Assembly: GCF_001310085.1 (NCBI RefSeq)
Contig: NZ_CP012643.1
Span: 3,021,501-3,085,500, forward strand
Direction of reading: 5' to 3'
DNA from: Rufibacter tibetensis
GTDB lineage: Bacteria; Bacteroidota; Bacteroidia; Cytophagales; Hymenobacteraceae
Length of the DNA stretch: 64,000 bases
Every line of letters starts with the position of its first letter. The first letter of the stretch is position 1. The notes beneath the pieces were generated by a model. It saw nothing but the letters and a program-made list of their open reading frames with translations, was not told the DNA's origin and did not search any database. Position numbers and translations under genes: made by a program. Shown here piece after piece: positions 60,444-64,000 of this stretch.

Positions 60444-60873
60444 CAGTCCGGTGCTCTACTAGTTTAATGTCCATCTGCCGAAGGCGCCGGCACAACGTTT
60501 TCAGGATTCCTTTCAAGACCTCGGCATTGGAGATCATGATTTCATAAAAAGGCTCCTGCTCTAGTTTAAGCAGGATAGTTTCTTCTACGGTAGTGGCGCT
60601 GGCAGACCTGGGCTCGGCGTCCAAGATAGACAACTCACCTAAGATTTCATTTTCCTCCAGAATGGCAAAGGTGTGTTCCTCGTCATGTATCCGGATTTTG
60701 CCTTTGTAAATAAAATACATGCTGGTGCCCATGTCTCCCTTCGCAAACACCTGGGTGCCGGTAGTGAGGTAGAGTTCCTCCAAGGCACCCGCCAACTCCA
60801 CCAAATTTGTTTCTGGGGTGTCGTGAAAAATTCTAGATGAATTTAAGGTCAACACTTTCTCTATTAGCAGCAT
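60427..60873 (-). CDS. Cyclic nucleotide-binding domain protein
   Basis: A 148-residue cNMP-binding domain with no DNA-binding part. The phosphate-binding cassette GELSILDAEPRSASA is at about 92-106, including the Arg that grips the cyclic phosphate. The ATG overlaps the end of the NTT-like/HEAT gene by 41 nt in another frame, so expression is coupled. In many bacteria these domains are fused to an NTT-HEAT protein, so this may be the third domain of a split protein. The starting sequence MLLIEKVLTL is like the linker in the fused forms as I recall them. Confidence 0.85.
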   Translation of the reverse strand: MLLIEKVLTLNSSRIFHDTPETNLVELAGALEELYLTTGTQVFAKGDMGTSMYFIYKGKIRIHDEEHTFAILEENEILGELSILDAEPRSASATTVEETILLKLEQEPFYEIMISNAEVLKGILKTLCRRLRQMDIKLVEHRTAKTAE

Positions 60874-63598
60874 GTTTCAAGGTTGTAAGTTGTGATAAGT
60901 GAGAGATCACAAATTCACGAGTTTCTGTGTAAAGGGTATCTGAGGTGGTTGGTTCGGGCGTGATGGCCTCGGCCAGTTCAGGCTCAGGTAAGGATATTAT
61001 GCAATAGCAGGCCACAGACTTCACCCAAGGGGAGCAGCCAGCAGGGTTGTCCGTCACTATTTCATGGATGATCTGGGAAGTACTCAGTTTTTTCTTGTCT
61101 TTAGGAGATTGCCATCTTTTCTCCTTTTCTAAATGGAAATCAATGAGCGCTTCCACCACCAGAAAACATCTTTTTGGGATCACCTGCTCCAGCATTTCAA
61201 TGGCGTTCGCTATTTTTTCAGGTGACCCTATAGACAAGAGGTCCATCACCCGGTTAATGCTTTGCCGGTCATACACTAGGGCCAGGCTTTTCATGATACT
61301 TTTGATGTCTTGCCTCAACTCAGAGGCCAGGGACTCTGCCAGTAACGGAGCCTCTGGTTTTTTGGCTAGGGTATGGCAATAAAGGGCTTTCCGGCGGCTA
61401 TGCACCATTTTGGTTTTGAGCCAACTCAATACAGCTGTTTTTGTTTCTTTGAAGAGTTTGGCGTTTTTATTCCAGAGGGCTTCTATCACCTCATCCTGGT
61501 ACTGGTGTTCTGTTTTTAGGAGTTGGGTAAGGAACTGGGTGGAAAAATCTCCTTTCACTTTTCCGGCGGCTCGTATCAATACCAACTCAAGGTCTTTGCT
61601 TTCGGGCTTTTCAGTTAGGTTTAGAGGCGCAAAGGCTTCGTCCCCGAAAAGTACCACGGCATTCTGCAGGGCATAGGGAGTTTTTCTAGACTGGCCCACG
61701 TGCAGTATTTGGGGCAGGAGGGAAGCGTCTTTAGTTTTGCCAGCCGTTTCTAGAGCCTTCTTGTATACTTTTTCAGAAGTGTCCTGCAGCAGGGTTTCAA
61801 TGAAAGGCTTGAAATCAGTATGAAGTGCCTTGGCGAAGATGTCCAGCACTGCCAATCGCTCTTCTTCTTTCTCACTTGTAGAAAGTGCTTCCAGGTGGTG
61901 TCTTACCCGTTGGTGCGCTTCCTCTTCGCCCCGGAGGGACAAGCCAATTAAGGCAGCTTTTTTGATCTCCAGATCTTCTGTAAGTAGAAGCTCAGGGGGC
62001 TGAGGAGTAAGAAAGTAGTAAGCCGTGGTCAGAGCCGGTTTGGTGGAAGCATTTGAGTTTTCCTGCATTGCCTGCTCTATGGTAGAAAAGGCATTGGTGA
62101 GTTTTAAAGCCACTATTCTGGAAATGACATATTTCTGTACTAACCCAGAGGGGCTTTGCAGCAAGGGAAGTAGGCGCTTCTCCAGGTTTTGGTCCCCCGC
62201 TCGTTCCAGCAACTCCAGAGCTAATATTACTTCTTGCGGATTTTTGCTGTTTAGTTTGTCCATCAAAAGAATCTTCACCGACACATCATTCAGAAACAGC
62301 TCAGACCCGGTGAAATACCCTTTCTTCAAGGCGTTGACCAGAGAGCGGAGGTACTCTTTCTTTATCAGGAAGATAGAACCAATCCAGGCTATTAGCAGAC
62401 CTACCAATATCTGGGTAACTAAAGTGATTGAAATATTGCCGTACAGGTAATTGTACCCCGTTAAGAATACGCCACTAATCATTAAGGCAATAGGCATGGT
62501 GTAACCTTTTGAAATGAGGTGCCCTTTTAGCCTTGAGTGTGGGTCAAGGGGCTGGAAAAGCACAAGGAATGCGGGCTCCTGCACCGCTGATTTCAGCACC
62601 TCAGACAGCAGTACCATTACCCCAAACATGATGAAGATATTAGTTTGGTTTTCAAAGGGCAGCAGCATGATGATGGAGATGGTCAACAATATTACAGGTG
62701 CCAATAACAGGGAATTTGTTAACCCCAGCCGGCTGATCACCCTGCTGCTAAGCATCAGTTTTACCATTATGGCCAGGACCCTTCCAACCGCGAAGAACAT
62801 TCCTAAGAAGGCCGCAATCTCAGGGCTCGTGTAGTACCTTGATTTTACCTCAGACAGGAACGTGTAATCTACCAGGGAATAGACCGTGAAGACTATCACT
62901 GAGAAAACCGCAATAGAGAAAATAAGATGGTTATGGAAGTGCTTGGCTATGAAAGTTTTTTCTGGCACATGTTCATGGTGCACGGCATGACCCAGATCAG
63001 AGATGGCTTGGTGCTCAAAATTCCTCAGGAAGAAGAAAGCCAACAGAAAGCTGCCTATGGTTACCCATAACAAACTCTCCACCCCCAACACTGGGGCTAG
63101 AACAGACGCTGCCGTATACCCAAACATCTTAGCCGGTATGTCTCCGGCTCCCACCACAAAAAATAAACGTTTACTTTCCCGTACATTGAAGATAATGGCG
63201 GCCAAGCCCCAGAAAGCGTAGCCTATTAACATGTACACAACCATGTTCCAGGCCGCCAGGAAAAAAGGCAGCCATTTAGCTGGAACCAAAGTCAGTCCGG
63301 CCCAGGAGAGGAAAATGGAGATAGCAGAGAAGAGAATGACCGTTTGTAACAGCTTTTTAGGGCTTAACCTGGTTTCAAGTTTCCCATAAAAGAGGTTCGT
63401 GATCAGCATCAGTACTGCTGAGACGATGTATACTTTTGGAAAATCTTTGAGCTCAAAGGCGTCAAGGAACATGGCCAGCGTACCAGTAAAGAGGGTAGAC
63501 GTGGCAATACCCAAACAAAACTGCACCAGGAACAACTGCTTCACCACCCTGGATTCAGCAGTTTTGATATTCAACAGCAAATTTATTCTGCTATTCAT
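60833..63598 (-). CDS. NTT-like/MFS membrane protein with HEAT repeats
   Basis: A 921-residue protein. The first ~420 residues hold about 12 membrane segments of the nucleotide-transporter/MFS type (AWNMVVYMLIGYAFWGLAAI, RLFFVVGAGDIPAKMFG and similar motifs), followed by a cytosolic region of about 430-900 that consists of HEAT-like helical repeats (EVILALELLERAGDQ, EVIEALWNKNAKL, IANAIEMLEQVIPKR). NTT proteins with HEAT and cNMP domains are known in free-living bacteria; nucleotide transport is not assured in this subfamily. The cNMP-binding domain is encoded as a separate, overlapping gene. The 3' end reads through a weak period-7 repeat at 60879-60899. Confidence 0.82.
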   Translation of the reverse strand: MNSRINLLLNIKTAESRVVKQLFLVQFCLGIATSTLFTGTLAMFLDAFELKDFPKVYIVSAVLMLITNLFYGKLETRLSPKKLLQTVILFSAISIFLSWAGLTLVPAKWLPFFLAAWNMVVYMLIGYAFWGLAAIIFNVRESKRLFFVVGAGDIPAKMFGYTAASVLAPVLGVESLLWVTIGSFLLAFFFLRNFEHQAISDLGHAVHHEHVPEKTFIAKHFHNHLIFSIAVFSVIVFTVYSLVDYTFLSEVKSRYYTSPEIAAFLGMFFAVGRVLAIMVKLMLSSRVISRLGLTNSLLLAPVILLTISIIMLLPFENQTNIFIMFGVMVLLSEVLKSAVQEPAFLVLFQPLDPHSRLKGHLISKGYTMPIALMISGVFLTGYNYLYGNISITLVTQILVGLLIAWIGSIFLIKKEYLRSLVNALKKGYFTGSELFLNDVSVKILLMDKLNSKNPQEVILALELLERAGDQNLEKRLLPLLQSPSGLVQKYVISRIVALKLTNAFSTIEQAMQENSNASTKPALTTAYYFLTPQPPELLLTEDLEIKKAALIGLSLRGEEEAHQRVRHHLEALSTSEKEEERLAVLDIFAKALHTDFKPFIETLLQDTSEKVYKKALETAGKTKDASLLPQILHVGQSRKTPYALQNAVVLFGDEAFAPLNLTEKPESKDLELVLIRAAGKVKGDFSTQFLTQLLKTEHQYQDEVIEALWNKNAKLFKETKTAVLSWLKTKMVHSRRKALYCHTLAKKPEAPLLAESLASELRQDIKSIMKSLALVYDRQSINRVMDLLSIGSPEKIANAIEMLEQVIPKRCFLVVEALIDFHLEKEKRWQSPKDKKKLSTSQIIHEIVTDNPAGCSPWVKSVACYCIISLPEPELAEAITPEPTTSDTLYTETREFVISHLSQLTTLKHAANRESVDLKFI

Positions 63599-64000
63599 GT
63601 AAGTAGGTAACTAGGTGATTCCATTTCCTTCTTTGTTTTTTCGTGCGTAAGGTATCTCTGATGTGATCTGAGAGATATTCTCAGGAAAAGCGGGGCGTGA
63701 AGGTGTTACTACTACTTCCGGTTAAAAGCTCATTACTGCATATTGGTATTGGTTAGCTCATGTGATTTTACCTGATCTGTATCTTTTCCAAGGTGTTTTC
63801 CTGAAATCGATTCAAAAGAAGACGCAGCCGGTTGGCCATAAAACTTTGGGTGCTAGCTGCAACCTACAACCTACAACTTATTTGGTTTACAGGTACTACG
63901 CTTCCTTTTATAAATGAAGGTGTGTAATGTTCTTGAAATCAATAAATTAAGGTAGAATTTTGAGAAGCTAGGGCGGGAGGTAGGGAATTGTTACCTCTTG
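63599..64000. other. Gene-free right edge
   Basis: The last 402 bp contain no supportable ORF. There is one class C-like palindrome (63782-63819, TCTTTT and AAAAGA outer arms around GGTGTTTTCCTGAAATC) and a short period-7 run (ACAACCT-like units, 63859-63879) that faces the weak repeat at 60879-60899 in inverted orientation. The rest is AT-rich. Confidence 0.5.

Overview
The window looks like a chromosomal segment of a Bacteroidota bacterium, most likely order Cytophagales, family Hymenobacteraceae (a Rufibacter/Pontibacter-like organism). This is inferred from family content: a SusC/SusD pair, a type IX secretion sorting domain, BlaI plus M56/TonB fusions, a GSDH-type sugar dehydrogenase, and a bacteroidal arginine operon with an N-acyl-ornithine carbamoyltransferase. 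There is no rRNA, tRNA, CRISPR array, phage or transposase gene in view. Almost everything is chromosomal housekeeping and envelope biology. What is unusual is the amount of structured repeat DNA between the genes.

Layout. 0.3-2.9 kb: BlaI-like repressor and M56 sensor with three TonB-C modules, behind a cluster of palindromic operators. 3.1-8.7 kb: a small secreted protein, an S8 protease, Xaa-Pro aminopeptidase, a TolC-like efflux protein and a STAS/SpoIIAA-like protein. 9.0-11.9 kb: pyrR-pyrB, then nhaA. 11.9-15.2 kb: two tandem paralogous secreted proteins of unknown function. 15.2-22.8 kb: EVE protein, lipoprotein, a PolX-like protein whose polymerase centre has decayed, a secreted TonB-C protein, a sugar dehydrogenase, an AraC regulator and a DUF983 protein. 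23.2-29.6 kb: an M16 peptidase pair, a T9SS cargo protein and a sodium:solute symporter. 29.9-39.7 kb, minus strand: arginine operon in the order acyltransferase-argG-argC-argD-argF'-argB-proC-argE'-argH. 40.6-49.2 kb: PD40-amidohydrolase and SusC/SusD. 49.5-54.6 kb: an ABC exporter and two tandem symporters. 54.8-63.6 kb: outer membrane protein, M61 protease, methyltransferase, CinA-C protein, PAP2 phosphatase, HD hydrolase, cNMP-binding protein and an NTT-like/HEAT membrane protein.

How the genes work together. The arginine cluster encodes a route from glutamate through N-acylated intermediates: acyltransferase, kinase (argB), reductase (argC), aminotransferase (argD), N-acyl-ornithine carbamoyltransferase (argF'), N-acyl-citrulline deacylase (argE'), argG and argH. 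proC sits inside it. The position that separates N-acetyl from N-succinyl carbamoyltransferases is Val here, so the acyl group is uncertain.

Main unusual signal. Four classes of non-coding inverted repeat fill the spacers. (A) 105-220 bp elements with ~33 bp arms, each arm holding its own small hairpin that is kept by compensatory changes; four copies, all around the arginine operon. (B) A second inverted repeat with AAGATC-containing arms, found alone once and nested inside two A elements. (C) About 20 short palindromes with the plan TTTT-GGCC-TGTTTT-loop-AAAACA-GGCC-AAAA, nearly all intergenic and several touching a stop codon. (D) Inverted repeats whose arms are degenerate tandem repeats of period 7 or 8; two of them supply the stop codon of the neighbouring gene. 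Nearly every spacer of the arginine operon carries at least one of these. They were read by eye; a genome-wide search is the decisive test.
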